DNA from: Ypsolopha sequella
Taxonomy: Eukaryota > Arthropoda > Insecta > Lepidoptera > Ypsolophidae
Assembly (NCBI GenBank): GCA_934047225.1
Contig: OW204012.1
Span: 8,370,001-8,434,000, forward strand
Length of the DNA stretch: 64,000 nucleotides
Direction: 5' to 3'
Shown: positions 21,809 to 35,248 of the stretch, one piece after another
Layout of the letters: each line of letters begins with the position of its first letter
Position numbering within the stretch: the first letter of the stretch is position 1
Position numbers and translations under genes: made by a program
The notes under the pieces: model-generated
What the model was told of the DNA's origin: nothing
The model's input: the letters and a program-made list of their open reading frames with translations, nothing else
Database searches by the model: none

Positions 21809-23169
21809 AGAATTTTATGCAATCATATCATTAAATACAGTCCATATTTGCAAGGCCTTAGGCTTCCATATTTTAAAAAAGAAACAGAGAGACGATGCAT
21901 TTTTGGACATATGCGGAGGAAGGTTGTCAGACACATTAAAATATTCGGTTTCTAGCACTTCGTAAAATTCAAAGTAGGTGCAAAAATAAAGAAACTCATA
22001 CTGAGTATTTGGTCAGAAAGAAAAGGCTAAATTAGTTTTGAAGTGAATACTTATTTGTTCAGAACTTGTCTAGTTCAGGAAATATAATTTGCCCTTACGA
22101 ATGGCTTGTCTATTGTCTTATAATAGGTTCATTAAATCAGAACACAACGGTCCGTAGCCGACGCCACTATTAAATGTGGTGCCGGGGCACAAGCAAGGAG
22201 TGTAAAGAAGCGGCGTAAGGAGTATCCACTTGAATAATTTACGGTTTTATATCTGATACAACCTGTTGTTTGTTTTTGCAAGATTCTCAATATAGTCTTT
22301 CTTTGGGCATGTAACTTCGTGGGATTTTGAATGAAGCAAGTTTATGATTGGTGGCAATGGATAGGTAATGAGCAAAGATAATACTCGTATCATTGGTAAT
22401 GAATGAGCTATAGAAGCGTGTACTAGCGGTGTTTTGTCTCAAGGCTTGGCATAGCCTGTGTATGGCGCCATAATATATTTTTTTTCTGAAACCTGTCGTG
22501 TGGGTTGTAAAATGAAAGCTAATTGTAAAAATATACTACATCATTACATTTCTGCCACTTGTTTTCTAAAAAAACAATAAAACATTTCCAAAACACACCA
22601 AATTTAGGCTCCTTCAGGCAGGAAATTGCTGAAGAAATTTTCGTAAAATTGGTATTAATTTGAGGAGGCTCAAATATCTTCATTACAATGCTTCATAAAT
22701 TTTGAATACATCTTTTAATTCATTTAAGAAAGTAATTATTTTATTCCTTGCCATTTTGTCTTGCAAAATCCATCCATTTTTGCAATAATTACTTATTTTA
22801 CAATCAATTTTAATCTTTGTTGCGTCTGAGACAGAGTTCATATTTGGTCAATGATGTCAGTCTATGGCAGTCAGAATGGCGGTCTATGCTGTTTTTTTTC
22901 TCTTTGTGTTTTATTCAAGAAGGTTTTATTTCAAGTTGGAAGATTGTTTGTGGTTTTATATTTGCTCTCAAGGGTGGTCTGGGGTCCGAGCTCCATGATA
23001 GGATATTAAATTGCAGAATTTGTTTCATAAATAGTTGTGCAAAGAGTTGCAAAAAAATTCATACATTGTGTACAGTAAGAGCGCGTTAGCATGGCGGTAG
23101 CGGTCATTCACCCCTTCTGCCACTGTACTCGTTTTTGCAGTAGCGATACCTCCATATGTTCCACGTAAT
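21809..23169. other. ZP intron: no feature seen
   Basis: AT-rich DNA with short frames (for example 22817-23089) that show no recognisable domain. Confidence 0.4.
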
Positions 23170-26100
23170 GTGCGAAAGTTGGCGAAAGTACTGTCTCTAA
23201 GCGTACTATAGTAGCAGGGCCAGGAAACAGGGCCTGTGTAACAGTAAATTTTCCAATACCTGTTATAATTGATGGTATTTGTAATGTTAATTATTTACAT
23301 AATTTTGTCCCTATTGACACGGTTAGTACAAGTACTAACAAAATTGTAAAAAATTCTTTCTCAGGACAAGATTACAACATTATTGAAAAAGCAATGGAAG
23401 AGGTTTTAAAATTATTATTTGATGCCAAGAAAAAAGTTATTATATGTGGAGAATTTAACGTAGATTTACTAGAAAAATCGATTATGCGCTCAAAATTAAT
23501 ACATTTATTCAAATCATTTAATTTGTCTAATGTGTTCTTAGAACCTACTCAAATTACTCGGGATACTGCGTCATGCCTCGACAATATATTCTGTGATTGC
23601 GAATATTCAGACAATAAAGTAATCAACCGCTTGCAGTCCGATCACAGTGGCCAAACTATAACCATTAAACAAAGCGTAAATCAATTGCCCAAAAAAGCTT
23701 TTTGCAGGCCTATTACAACTCACAAAGTAGATTGTTTCAAAGCAAACCTAGAAGTTAAATTAGCACATTTTAATCTTCTCCAAGACGATCCAAACGCTCT
23801 CTTTACAGACCTTTTCAACATAGTCTCCAAAGAGTTCGAAAATACGTTTAAGATGCAAAAACTTTCTAACAAAAGTAAAATCACCTTCAGTGACTGGGCG
23901 ACTCCAGGTATTTACAAAAGCAGAAATCATTTATACGAATTATACGACAAAAAGTCCTACAATAATAATGTTAAATTTACTGAATTCATGAAAAATTACT
24001 CACGCATCTTTAAATTGGTGTGTTTAAAAGCAAAAAGTATCTACTTGAATAAAAAACTTAAAAGGTCCGATAACAAAGTAAAAACAGTATGGAACATCAT
24101 AAATACTGAAACTGGGAAAAGTAAGAAACGTGATAACGAGCTTAAGTTAAGTATTAACAATGAAGTCGTTACGGGAGATAAAGAGGTTGCGAATGCCTTT
24201 GAACAATTCTTTACTGAAATTCCTTCCTTAACAACTAAAGATTTAAATTCAAGCCCTGGGCTTGCGCAGGATCTTTTAATAGATAACGTACCGCAGTGTC
24301 TTTCTGTATTTGCTTTTAAACATATTAATTCATTAACTGTAATTAAAGCATTTAAATCGCTTAACTTGAAAAAAACCGAGGACTTATGGGGCCTATCTGT
24401 GAAAGTTATAAGTTCTGTTATTGATTTAATAGCTCCTTATTTGGCATTAATTTTTAATAAATGTGTAGATGATGGTGTCTTTCCTGACTTAATGAAGTTT
24501 AGTAAACTGATCCCCCTTTTTAAATCAGGCGACAGCGGTGACCCATCAAACTATAGACCTGTGTCAGTTTTACCGGTTTTGAGTAAGGTTTTTGAAAAAA
24601 TAGTTTTTAATCAATTGTTATTTCATTTTAATTTAAATAAGTTGCTTCACTGTGAACAATATGGATTCACTAGAGGGAGGTCAACCACAGATGCAGGAGT
24701 TGCTTTAGTTAAGCACATTTTTGATGCTTGGGAAGAAAAGCAGGATGCATTTGGTGTATTTTTTGACCTCTCGAAAGCCTTCGATTGCGTTAATCATGAA
24801 ACACTCTTATGTAAATTAGATCACTACGGAGTGAGGGGCAAATCTTTGGCGTTAATGAAGTCGTATCTTAGTGATCGTATTCAAAAGGTAGACATTAATG
24901 GGGTAAAATCATGTGGAGCATTAGTTAAAATGGGTGTCCCGCAGGGTTCCGTATTGGGGCCCTTGCTGTTTTTAATTTACATAAAATACCTTCCCTATTT
25001 AATTAAAGACTTAACTAAGATAGTACTATTCGCAGACGACACGTCACTTATTTTTAAAGTTAATAGACGTAAAGATATCCTTGACGACGCGAATACAACT
25101 TTATCACTGGTGCTTGATTGGTTTACTGTAAATAATTTAGTTTTAAACGCAAAAAAGACGAAATGTATAAAATTCACGTTACCAAATGTAATTCAAGTGG
25201 ATTGTAATTTGCTTTTGCAGGGGTCCAAGCTGGAGTTAGTTAACGAAACTAAGTTTTTGGGCATTACGGTAGACTCTCGTCTTCAGTGGGGTCCCCACAT
25301 AGAAGCCCTATGTGTTAGACTTAGTTCGGCCGCATACGCTGTTAGACGCATAAGGCAAATTACTGATGTAGATACTGCTAGACTAGTCTATTTTAGTTAC
25401 TTTCACAGCATTTTGTCATACGGCATGCTGTTATGGGGTAGAGCCGCGGATACAGACGCAGTCTTTGTTTTGCAGAAGAGAGCAATTCGGGCTATTTATA
25501 ATATGAAGCACCGGGATTCATTAAGAGAAAAGTTCAAAGAAATTAATATATTAACTGTTCCATATGAATATATTTACCAAGTCCTTAGATATGTCAGAAA
25601 AAATGTTGAGTCTCTCCCAAGGCTTGGTGAGCAACATTGTAAGGAAACCAGAAATAAGTATAAACTGGCTTTTCCAAAAATCAGACTCGCCAAAGTGAGT
25701 ACCTCTTTCATAGGACATGGTATAAGATTTTACAATAAACTTCCAAAAGAGGTCCTTACTTTGTCAGAGAATAAGTTTAAACAGTATATTAAGTAGGGCC
25801 TACTGAAAAAGGCATATTATAAAATAAATGAATATTTGGATGATGGTGAAGCATGGTGTTATAGTGATACTGATTTTGATGATAGTAGATAATAATTTAA
25901 TTAATTAATATAATTTCCTAACTTTTGATTCCTCTTAAGAGTTAACATTAATTAATTACAGACTGTAAAAGGAAATAGACTATATGAGACAGGTAGGCAA
26001 AGATATATATGTTTTTCTTTTTTCATTAACCTGAATTCCTGCTGTCTTGTATTTTCTTATCCCTTGGTTAAAGTAGATATAAGTAATTTGATGTATAGTA

Positions 26101-26545
26101 TAAGTTTATGTTAAAAAAAAAAAGACATGATCTTGCCAAGTTTCTTGCCCGTTCTTCTTAGCAAGACTAATCGAATGGGCGGAGGTAGGCATGTATTTAT
26201 ATATGTAACCTATTACTATGTAGTATATAGGATGGGATTTGGTCGGCTGCCTGGATTCGTGCTGGGGGCTCGGTTGGTGATCATTGAACCTGTTCCTGGT
26301 CCCTGGCCGGGTCTCCGGTATGGGTTCGGGCGGTTGATTGGATTTCACCTTGTATAATAATATTTTACCTATAATTTTAATCGTATATATATTGCTACAT
26401 AAATTAAATAAACATTTAATCTAAGTAGTTCATGTACATTTATTATTTTATTACATATATTTTTATAAGATTAAAATTTGACTTGTGAAACGTGTATTAT
26501 ATATACCTACTTTGCAAAATAAACTTTTTGAATTTTGAATTTTGG
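23170..26545 (+). mobile_element. CR1/L2-like non-LTR retrotransposon, longest copy
   Basis: It contains part of an AP-type endonuclease, a complete reverse transcriptase, a 3' UTR of about 0.7 kb and a short tail of GAATTT-type repeats instead of poly-A. The 3' UTR is shared with 20028-20305, 48783-49070 and 59166-59826. The 5' limit is uncertain: the frame is open back to a stop at about 23167, so the 5' end is lost or badly decayed. The tail type and RT motifs favour the CR1/L2 group over Jockey. Confidence 0.85.
23394..25796 (+). pseudogene. Retrotransposon endonuclease (partial) and reverse transcriptase, 800 residues
   Basis: Residues 1-90 are the end of an AP endonuclease: GEFNVDLL (19-26, where GDFN is usual) and SDHSGQ (82-87). 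The reverse transcriptase follows, with FDLSKAFDCVNHETLL, GVPQGSVLGPLLF (PQGS at 516-519) and the catalytic VLFADDTS (FADD at 546-549). The stop TAG at 25794-25796 replaces CAG in the copy at 58104-59165, whose frame runs about 35 residues further, so this is a nonsense truncation. YIKYLP stands where YINDLP is usual. The upstream frame stays open for 220 bases, so the first ATG is not a natural start. Truncation at both ends makes an active product unlikely. Confidence 0.85.
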
Positions 26546-27042
26546 CCAATATGGCCGCCCAATATGGCCGCTACTTTAGTACGACCTCAGACGACAGTAC
26601 AAACAAAAGGGGTGAACGTAGAGCGAGTGAATTACCTCTATCGCTATACTAACGCGCACCAAGTTTTTCGAAGAAAATAAAAAAATACTGGCTGGTTAGA
26701 AGTTATAAGACACATCCACGGATGTCAAATAATGCAACTTTACATATTACTCGATACGTTTGATATAAGCCACAAGCCTTTTTCGTTTTTTCTGATTGTA
26801 GTACTCGTAGAAAGAAAACTAGCTTTCTATCGCGTTTTTAAAGCCCTTGAAGAAAGCACTCTAGCACACAGTTTCACTTTTATTTTTTATTTCCCCACAC
26901 TATACCCAATCGGTTTGAAATATTCATTTTCCCGGGCTTTTTAGGTCTTAAGAAACGAAAAGTATGTGCTATAAACATAATGTTGTGTATCTGATACCTA
27001 CATTACATAAATAAATATATTTCATATTTCATTTCATTCCTT
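26546..27042. other. ZP intron: no gene seen
   Basis: Starts with CCAATATGGCCGCC repeats near 26548-26570, then AT-rich DNA without a recognisable domain. Confidence 0.4.
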
Positions 27043-27320
27043 TTCATAAAAAAGCGCGCTCCCCAGATTTATTTACATGTAAACCTAACGCGCTCGTCCT
27101 CGCTCGGCTTCGCTTCGCTCGTCGTCGCACATGTTATTGACTTTTTGTTGAATGAGTCTCGTAATTGTTTTAAACTCTGTTTTTCGTAAAAATGGCAGAC
27201 TTTATCTGCTTTTTCACAAAAAAGCGCGAAAAAATTTCTTATGATCGGTTTTCCACAAAAACGCTCTTTTTCACGAAAAAGCAGTTTACGCCATCGTAGG
27301 GTGATATTAACATACGCAGC
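27043..27320. repeat. CG-rich dispersed motif cluster with AAAAAAGCGCG arms
   Basis: Carries TTACATGTAAACCTAACGCG, CG-rich TCGCTTCGCTCG runs and several TTTTTCACGAAAAAGC-type motifs. It shares these with 63284-64000. The inverted counterpart at 28634-28712 suggests a larger, interrupted element. Confidence 0.5.
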
Positions 27321-28273
27321 TTCACTAAAAGTCGGCTTAAAAAGATAGGAATAAAAAAAAGAGGCTTTTTAAAATTGAATCATGGCGCACCGAGCGTTTG
27401 CCTTTGTCTCTGTCTTTTTCTTTACATGTAAAGAGTAAAGAAAATATTGGTTATTGCAATGTTTTTCGTTGTTATGTTCATCATATTGTTCTTAAATAAA
27501 AAACTATCATGTATAAACGCTCCAGTCGTCTGTGAACTTTATTTTAGTAAATGAACCATAATATCAAATTACTTATTTATTATATATATTAATATTATAT
27601 AAAAAAATTGTGAAATATACGAAAAAATTACTCGACAAGAGGCAACTTTGCAAATTTATTCTATCGAGCCAACTTTATCAAACCGTGTTTCCATCGTGTA
27701 TACTGTCTAGTATATCTATAATACCTATATATATATACCCAATAATACCAATATATTTTCCTAGATTTTAATTTAATTGTTTACTACTTCAAACAAGGGT
27801 TATAAAAACGTGTTTGTATGTATAAAAAGCTCGATGCGCTCTTAATCCTTTAGGCTCATCTTTAGAAGTTGCAACATACATACTCGGTGACTAATAAAAG
27901 GGTTAAGACGAAAAGACTGCATTCAAATAAGTTTAAAGAGCTCGCTAATATACATTATATTGTATTTAATGCACGGGTTCCGACAATAAGGTTAAATGAA
28001 ATAATATTAGTAAGCAAAACTCAAAACATCGGTAGTACTTGTCTACATGAACCACCTTTGCTATGGGTGTAACCAAAATTTGCTCCTCGTTTTCACTTAA
28101 AATTTCCCCAATCAGCCAGTATGAGAAGGCGCAAAATAAAGTTGCGAATTTTGCGTAGCCCTTATAGAAAACGTTTATATATGGACGAGTTCTACCTGTG
28201 TTTTGAGTTTCGCTTGCTAATATACCTATATATATTAACCTTGTATATCAATAGGAGGTACATATGCTTGAAA

Positions 28274-28505
28274 AAGCCATGCTTGTAGTCAAGTGGTTAA
28301 AGTACTCGACCACTAATCCGAAGGTTGCAGGTTCAAATCCCGTAGGGACACATTTCGTGTTCGGTTTGCGTTTTTCGGAAGGATGTTATGCTGTGGGTTC
28401 ATATTGTGTCCGATGTACATCTCACCTCACGTCATATGCATCAGTCAAATGTGGGTGTACAAATGTGGACTTGCATTCATTTTCGAATGTACATGCTGTT
28501 TTATA
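28274..28505 (+). mobile_element. tRNA-derived SINE
   Basis: The head has TAGTCAAGTGGTTAAAGTAC (D-arm and box A) and GCAGGTTCAAATCCCG (box B) followed by GTAGGGAC. A tRNA-unrelated body of about 150 bp follows, starting TTTCGTGTTCGGTTTGCG. Pol III boxes plus an unrelated body define a SINE. The end is not clear. Confidence 0.65.
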
Positions 28506-28633
28506 AAATAGCTCCGTTATGTAAAACAGCTAAATTAGGTCCAGCTGGATTGTCATTGCGTTACGTTCGACAACTGCTAATACCCACGTTTAGAAGTAAT
28601 GTAAAAAGTGTTTAAACTAAAGTCAAAAATAGG

Positions 28634-28712
28634 TGCGACGACGAGCGAAGCGAGGATGAGCGTGTTAGGTTTACATGTAAGATAAAATAAGGAACCGAGC
28701 GAAGCGGAGCGG
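28634..28712. repeat. CG-rich motif cluster, inverted
   Basis: Inverted match to 8078-8170 and 27073-27135, with GTGTTAGGTTTACATGTAA and CGAGCGAAGCG runs. Confidence 0.6.
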
Positions 28713-29482
28713 AGCTGTTTAATACTGCAAAATGTTAACGCGCTGCATTAAATAACGCAAAACGTTTATACAATCCTGTGTGATAATGTTTAGCGTTTTT
28801 ACATAACAAAGCTATTTTGTAAATCAACCGTTTCATAGTAATTTGTTTATATAAACATCTTATTTAATAGATTTCCGTGTAATTTTGCAGCTTAAGCCAT
28901 ATTTAAGCTTAGTATTATTTTTAAGATATTCTCCCAATAGACAAAGAGACCGAACTAAAAGGTTTCTGCTTCTTACAGAACCCTAAAAACAAGTCTTAAA
29001 CTTTGAAGGACGTCTGCAGTCTACAGAGTTGAAAGCGGCATCGCTTTGTAGTCTTTTTGTTAGTCTTTCGAAATACTCTTTTCGACCTGTGCCTTTTGTT
29101 TAAGTCAGACTTATCCATAATAAAAACACCTTATCCTTCGACAAGTGCTAGTATATAAATACTTTGTACTGTAACATATAGCTAGGCAATGTGTTAAGTT
29201 AGGTAAGGCTAGGTTTTATAGGTAGGTTAAAGGACTATTTGTTCGTGTTTAGTTGGCAATCGATAATTTATGGATCGACATACGTCGCATTGACTGATTT
29301 ATTTCGTGTTTTCCAAAAATAAATACAGATCGAGTATAAAAGATCTTTCAGACAAAACACGAGCAAGATTCCTTAAAGAGTCCTATCGGTGCGAAGGTGG
29401 TTCTCCATCTATAAATATTCCTTCTAGAGTTTTGAAGAAATACGGCAAGCGAGTGCTCTACGAGATTCAGAGCTCCCCTCCC
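28713..29482. other. ZP intron: no gene seen
   Basis: One 83-codon frame at 29306-29557 runs into the next element and has no recognisable domain. Otherwise AT-rich. Confidence 0.4.
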
Positions 29483-29956
29483 TTAAGGCCCTTACTATCG
29501 CCAAATGGGTACTTTCTAAAGCCTACTCCTCTTTTATGGCCAAACCAAAAATATTGAAAAAATGTATTATGGATTATCAACTCTAGGACAACATATGCAA
29601 CATTTTTCTTTTTCGTACCACCAAAACTTCTACATGAAAAATTGTTTTAACTGAATGGTGTTTTTTGGCTTGAATTTTCTACTGCTCCTAAGCGGTTTAG
29701 GTGATTTAATTCATTTATGCTTTGATAAATAGATAAACTTGATAGCTATAAATATAACATAGAATTATTCAATCGAACAATGACGCCCATGTGAAAAGTA
29801 TTATTTTCTCCTATTTTGCCCTTTCAAGGACGCAGCGAGCGTCGTAACAGCCACCACGTATTGTGCACTGATTTGAACGTTATTTCAATGTCGTTTCCGT
29901 CGATATTCATACAGACAAACATCGAGCTGCTAATTTGGCGATGGTAATCGCCTTAA
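29483..29956. mobile_element. TTAA-bounded MITE (GGCCCTTACTATCGCC family), copy 1
   Basis: TTAAGGCCCTTACTATCGCC at the left and GGCGATGGTAATCGCCTTAA at the right form terminal inverted repeats of about 20 bp inside TTAA. A close copy is at 51242-51728. TTAA suggests a piggyBac-type transposase. Confidence 0.85.
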
Positions 29957-30185
29957 TGTATCTTGATAATTAGGGTGTATCAAATGAAAAGAAATAATAC
30001 AAGAAAGTCAAAGTAAGAACAAAGTGGTATAATTCAGCAAAATCCCTACGAGATCCCGAGTAGACTGTGTGCATACCACAGTACATACATATATTGAGAA
30101 AAATCATTGTATTCCAGGTAGGAAACGATTCCGAGCCTCGAAAATGTGTCATCCTATCGACTGAGCTTGCGTCACTCTTCAATAC

Positions 30186-30330
30186 TCTTCATCCATCCAT
30201 CAGCCTTGTTCTTCCACTGCTGGACATAGGCCTTTCCAAGATTCCGTCACTCTTGGCGGTCCTTCTGGAAGAAATGCCCATACTCCACACGCTGGGCAGG
30301 CGGGTTGTTGAGCGCGGTGAAGAAACCGTC
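30186..30330 (-). mobile_element. Retroelement 3' end fragment, family A
   Basis: Minus-strand match to the 3' end of family A (ATCCATCAGCCTTGTTCTTC onward), shorter and more diverged than the other copies. Confidence 0.55.
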
Positions 30331-31483
30331 CCTTTTGATATAAAAAGCTTTTTTCTACTACCTTTATGAAAAAGTTCCATTTAGTACTCGAAATTAGTTT
30401 TAAAAATCGAAATTTCCGGGCCCCGTTATGGAATGACTATCAGGTCAGTTTGAAATATCGTATTGAAATTTCATTTATTGCAAAATTAGGTTCTTTTTGA
30501 CGTTTGTCTTCATTTCATGCTGAATTAGGTTATTTTTGACGTCCTTAGTTTGTCTTTACAATCGAAATTAACTGCGTTCCGATTCACGACATAATCGATT
30601 ATATCGCGTCTGACAATCTTTTTTCGCAAAATGATACTGGCCACAAATAAAAGCCGCCGGCCGAAGCCTGAAAAAAAAAGGTAAAAATCGCGCCACGCTT
30701 TGCAAAGTACATTACATTTGAAAGGAAAAATTAAATATTTAAATATATAAATCTGGTTGTAGAAAAAGTATCGTTTGCAACGAGTAAAAATAGCTTCATT
30801 CCTCGGGTAAGAAAATCCGCCATTTTATACTCGTCACGGAATATCTTATTGCATGTATTTGATTTTAATTAAAATGTGTATAATTAACCAGAACAAAGCT
30901 AAAATAATAAACTAACCGCAATAGGTTGTCACATTTTATAACACCCACATGCATTAAAGACAAATAAGACAAAATCAATTCCAAGATGGCGGATAAAGTT
31001 AATTTAAAACCTAGATTGGATCGCTATTCATTCCTTATAAATAACACTTAAATATGCAGATTAAATCTCAGATGGATGTCGTTAAAATTGCTCAAATAGG
31101 TATCAATTTAATTGATTGTAAAAACTTTATATTTGTCGAGATAAACACTCCTAGACCGATTCGGCATGAGCAATTTGGTACGGCGTATTACATATTGAAA
31201 AAAAAAAGAACTTCGAGATGAAAAAAAGTGATGTAGATATTTACGTATATTATGTGCAGTTAGTCGTTTTAATAGTTACCATAAATTTTTTTTTTGGATG
31301 CACTCTTTTTCGTACTAGATCATTCTCCGTTTTAGAGATTATGCTTTAATTTTTTTTTAAATACTATCGCATTTTGTTCACCATTTCAATCGATAATTTT
31401 TGAAAATTTCAGTCAGTCATCATTTCTAAATTATACAAAACGGCCGCTATATCACGCCACCGCTCCAGGAAACCCAAGCTTTT
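30331..31483. other. ZP intron: no feature seen
   Basis: AT-rich DNA, no repeat boundary or coding signal that I can support. Confidence 0.4.
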
Positions 31484-32103
31484 TAGGGTTCCGTACCCAA
31501 AGGGCAAATGGAAGCCCTATTAATTTCACTCCGCTGTCCGTATGTCACGGGTCTCTAGCTCCTAGACGGAATGAGATAGAAACCTGAAATTTTTATATGT
31601 TGTGTAAAATATTGACCTAAAATTTAATTTTGAACTTAAAACGTAATTAAATTATTTTTCATGGGCTCATACATGAAAATGAAGACGAAAAATTTTTTTT
31701 TTGCCCTGACATGTGGGATGTCATTGTCTAGAACTCATTAAGTAGAGTATAAATATATTTTTCATTTTTTTATCTTTAAAAATAAAGAAATTAGGGGCTA
31801 TCAAAGTTGCCATTTTTAGACCATTTTTGTTACGGGGTCTATCTCAAAGGCCAAAGCAGTCACGGTTACGGATTTGAAATTTCTGTATATTATGTAACAT
31901 ATGCTGTATTTAAACAATAAAAACTAAAAACGCTGATTTATAAAGTAGTTTTAGGGCCACCTCCCTGGATACTCAACCAACTCAATTTTGCAGTTTTTAT
32001 GTCTGACAGAATTAGAGCATTAAACAAATATCTAGTTTGAAATTATTGGTTATATTTACGGAATCCTAAAAGAGCAAGGCCCGACTCGCATTTGGCCGGT
32101 TTT
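31484..32103 (+). mobile_element. GGGTTCCGTACC-family element, long diverged copy
   Basis: Starts TTTTTAGGGTTCCGTACCCA and ends CCCGACTCGCATTTGGCCGG followed by T runs. The interior differs from the short copies. Non-coding. Confidence 0.75.
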
Positions 32104-32734
32104 TTATTTAAGCTTCATTAATGCCATTTTCAAGCACACTTCTTGACAGAATACGCAAAAATTGCGTTATTTTTTCGGATCTTGTAAACAAATGTGACCC
32201 CCATACACCGGATGGACGGACTCAGGTGTTACATAAAGTACTCAATACAAGGAAATATGTTACATCATTGTTTGCACGATTGTTTAGAGGAATTCGGGCT
32301 TCCTTCTTCTATGCTGTTTTATTTTCTTGAGGCACAGTGTTGTTTTCTTTTATGGTGTTTAAATAAAGTGGGCATTTCTTGAAGCCGTGTCCTTTTATTT
32401 TACATCTATGTATGTAGGTATAAATATAATTAAATTAGTAAGTAAAGTTTTATCTCTATAACGAAAAAAGTAAGTAGCTTAATTAAAAAATGTAAATGAA
32501 AACTATTATTTGTATTTTTTTGTCTGTCGGTTTGCATGCAGAGGTGCTGCCTGTCCTTCTTTGTACCCACGATTCACGTAAAATTTACTGAACTAATTGG
32601 TATGGAAATTTCTCATAGAAAATAAATAAATGAATGAAATAACGAAGAAAACCGTATATAAGTATCAAAAAAACAACGCAGGTAAAAATAACTTTCTCTA
32701 ACAACTATTTCTGTGAATTTTTGCACAAATACGG

Positions 32735-33025
32735 TTTTTAGGGTTCCGTACCCAAAGGGTAACCAACGGGACCTTACTAAGACTCCGCTGTCCGTCTGTC
32801 TGTATGTCTGTCCGTCTATCACCAGGCTGTATCTCATGAACCGTGATAGTTAGACAGTTGAAATTTTCACAGATGATATATTTTTCTTACCGCTATAACA
32901 ACAAATACTAAAAAATGAAATAAAATAAATATTTAAGAGGGCTCCCATACAACAGACATGTTTTTTGCCGTTTTTATAGATAATGAACCCTTCGTGCGCG
33001 AGTCCGACTTGCACTTTGCTGATTG
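32735..33025 (+). mobile_element. GGGTTCCGTACC-family element
   Basis: From GGGTTCCGTACCCAAAGGGT through GTCCGTCTATCACCAGGCTG to GAGTCCGACTTGCACTTTGC. A further end fragment lies at 33243-33302. Confidence 0.8.
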
Positions 33026-33800
33026 TTTTTAGTATTTTGGTTGCTCATGGTAACTTTTCAAATGGCTCCTAGATTTTTTTTTGCATTCTTCTTGTGACTT
33101 CACAGTTTCTTTGATGTTAGTTGTTGTTGATGATTAGTTGATGTGTGTCAGGTTGGTTTTGACTTTTGACATTGTGCGCCTTTGACATTCTGCGCTTTTG
33201 ACATTCTGCTCTTTTGACAGTTTGCGATCCTTTGTCATTTTGCGTTTTTATAGATAATGGTACGGAACCCTTTGTGCATGACTCGCACTTGGCCGGTTTT
33301 CCGTATGTTTTAGCAAAATTACCTATTTGGGTCGAATCTGGGCGATGATATTTTCGGTCCTCGTTTTCAACGCAAAATAATAAAGTTATTCCTTTGTACA
33401 TAACAAGTGTTTATGTACATACAATATGTACCTACGTATACAAGAAACTTTCTACCAATGCACGTAGGCATAATGATAGCTTTCTTTGCCTTTTTCATTA
33501 TCAAGTAATATTTATTTAGGATTCCATTGTAAAGGTTTTTGTTCGGTGTGTTTTACTGTATATTTGTTTAGGATTTTTGGTTCACAAAAACAAGTGTATC
33601 ACTCGGTGTGTATTGTAAGTATTATGAATGAAATATCACCCACACGTTCCTCTTTTAAACCACTTTCAATAGATGACCGTTATTTTATTTTTTGTTTAGT
33701 TACTAAGTTACTAATAGATAAAAACTAGTGTAAAAGTGAAAATTTGTTGTTCCGTTCTGTTGGGATATTATTATGTCAATGTTTTATTGCTATTAAGGTA

Positions 33801-34220
33801 TACAGGTGTAATCGTTAAGTGTGACCAGGCGATTATTCCGTAAATATTACAGATATCAAAAAAATTTAAACTGATATCGAAAGTACGTTACCTAATCAGT
33901 AAAATGACATCAATAACTTTTTGAAAATCAAACGAGAAGTATCCAAAATGTTGACATTAAACATCCCCATACATTGTATCGCACAACAAGGACGTCACTT
34001 CGAACATCTGCTTTGAATACAAAATTTTGTACTTACGCACATACAATGTATGGGGATGTTTAATGTCAACATTTTGGATACTTCTCGTTTGATTTTCAAA
34101 AAGTTATTGATGTCATTTTACTGATTAGGTAACGTACTTTCGATATCAGTTTAAATTTTTTTGATATCTGTAATAGTTACGGAATAATCACCTGGTCACA
34201 CTTAACGATTACACCCTGTA
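33801..34220. mobile_element. Foldback DNA transposon, ACAGGGTGTAAT ends
   Basis: The arms of about 180 bp begin TACAGGTGTAATCGTTAAGT and end with the inverse, TAACGATTACACCCTGTA, around a short unique centre near 34000. The arms are nearly identical. A TA dinucleotide on each side fits Tc1/mariner. It abuts a family A copy at 34222. Confidence 0.8.
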
Positions 34221-34221
34221 T

Positions 34222-34580
34222 TCATCCATCAGCCTAGTTCTTCCACTGCTGGACATAGCCTTTCCAGGACTTTGCCACTCCCAGCGGTCATCCTGGAAGA
34301 ATTGCCTACACTCACACACGCTGTGCAGGCGGGTTGGTGAGCGCGGTGCCGGAACCCTCGCACCAGTGATGCCGCTGCCCATCACCAGTCTGTTTCATAT
34401 AAGGCCCGGCTATTAGGGATTGGATATACCGCCATCCATCGGTCCCAGGCACGGTGGGCCTCCTGGTTTTTTGCCTGTGAGCTGTCCTCTTACTCTCCCC
34501 CGAATTACTTCGAGGGGGTCTCCAAGTAAGATGGGGGTACCTCCACAGTCGAGCTCGGCATCAGCTCTACCACCTGCTAG
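34222..34580 (-). mobile_element. Retroelement 3' end, family A, minus strand
   Basis: Near-complete minus-strand match to 57569-57935, from ATCCATCAGCCTAGTTCTTC to CATCAGCTCTACCACCTGC. It starts 2 bp from the foldback at 33801-34220. Confidence 0.75.
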
Positions 34581-35063
34581 GTAGGTATATTCATTTACAT
34601 TTATTACTTGTAAATTGCAATGTAAAAATTAAACGACATTATAAAACGACAAAACACTACAAATAAAAGAAAAACTTTGGGCGTACTTAGGGGGATTCAG
34701 GGGGAAAGGGAAAAAACAAGATTTTTATTTATATAAAAAAAAACGAAAAGAGCTGACAAAATTTCCCATGACTAAAATCTAGACATAAACCCAATGACCT
34801 TCTTGTCATTGCATAAACCCAATACAGACATATCGACAACTGTCAGAAATTGCTCTCTGATGAGTTGATGACTGTATGTCATTGAACGATGAAGACCTCA
34901 GATAATCAAAAGACCTCATTTCAATCATTTTATTACCATCGAGTAACGATTTCCATCGCGTTAACGTTCTACAAAAATGTAGAAAAAGGTTTCAAAAATG
35001 TTGTTAATTCTTTAAAACATTAGATTCAGATTTTAAAAAGTGACATTATTCCAATGAGTCGCC

Positions 35064-35248
35064 TTAAGGCAATATGTAAAAGTTTTAGCGTCCCTGTATA
35101 TGCGAAAAAACCCTCAGTGCGAGAGGGACGGATTCGTGGAAAAGTAGAAAAATTTCGGTTTTTTATTAATATAAAATGTACTAAAGTTCCTCTCAAAATT
35201 TCGTTTAACCAGGTCCTAGATACCGTTAAAACCCAACTTATAAAATAT
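35064..35248. mobile_element. TTAA-bounded GGCGCTACGG-family copy, reverse, interrupted
   Basis: Starts TTAAGGCAATATGTAAAAGT, the outer end missing from the truncated copy at 45206-45630. It runs to ATAAAATATAAT, where the 35249-35656 foldback begins. Confidence 0.65.

Noticed and set aside
29306..29557. 83-codon frame near 29.3 kb
   Set aside because: No recognisable domain, and the last quarter runs into the TTAA-bounded MITE.
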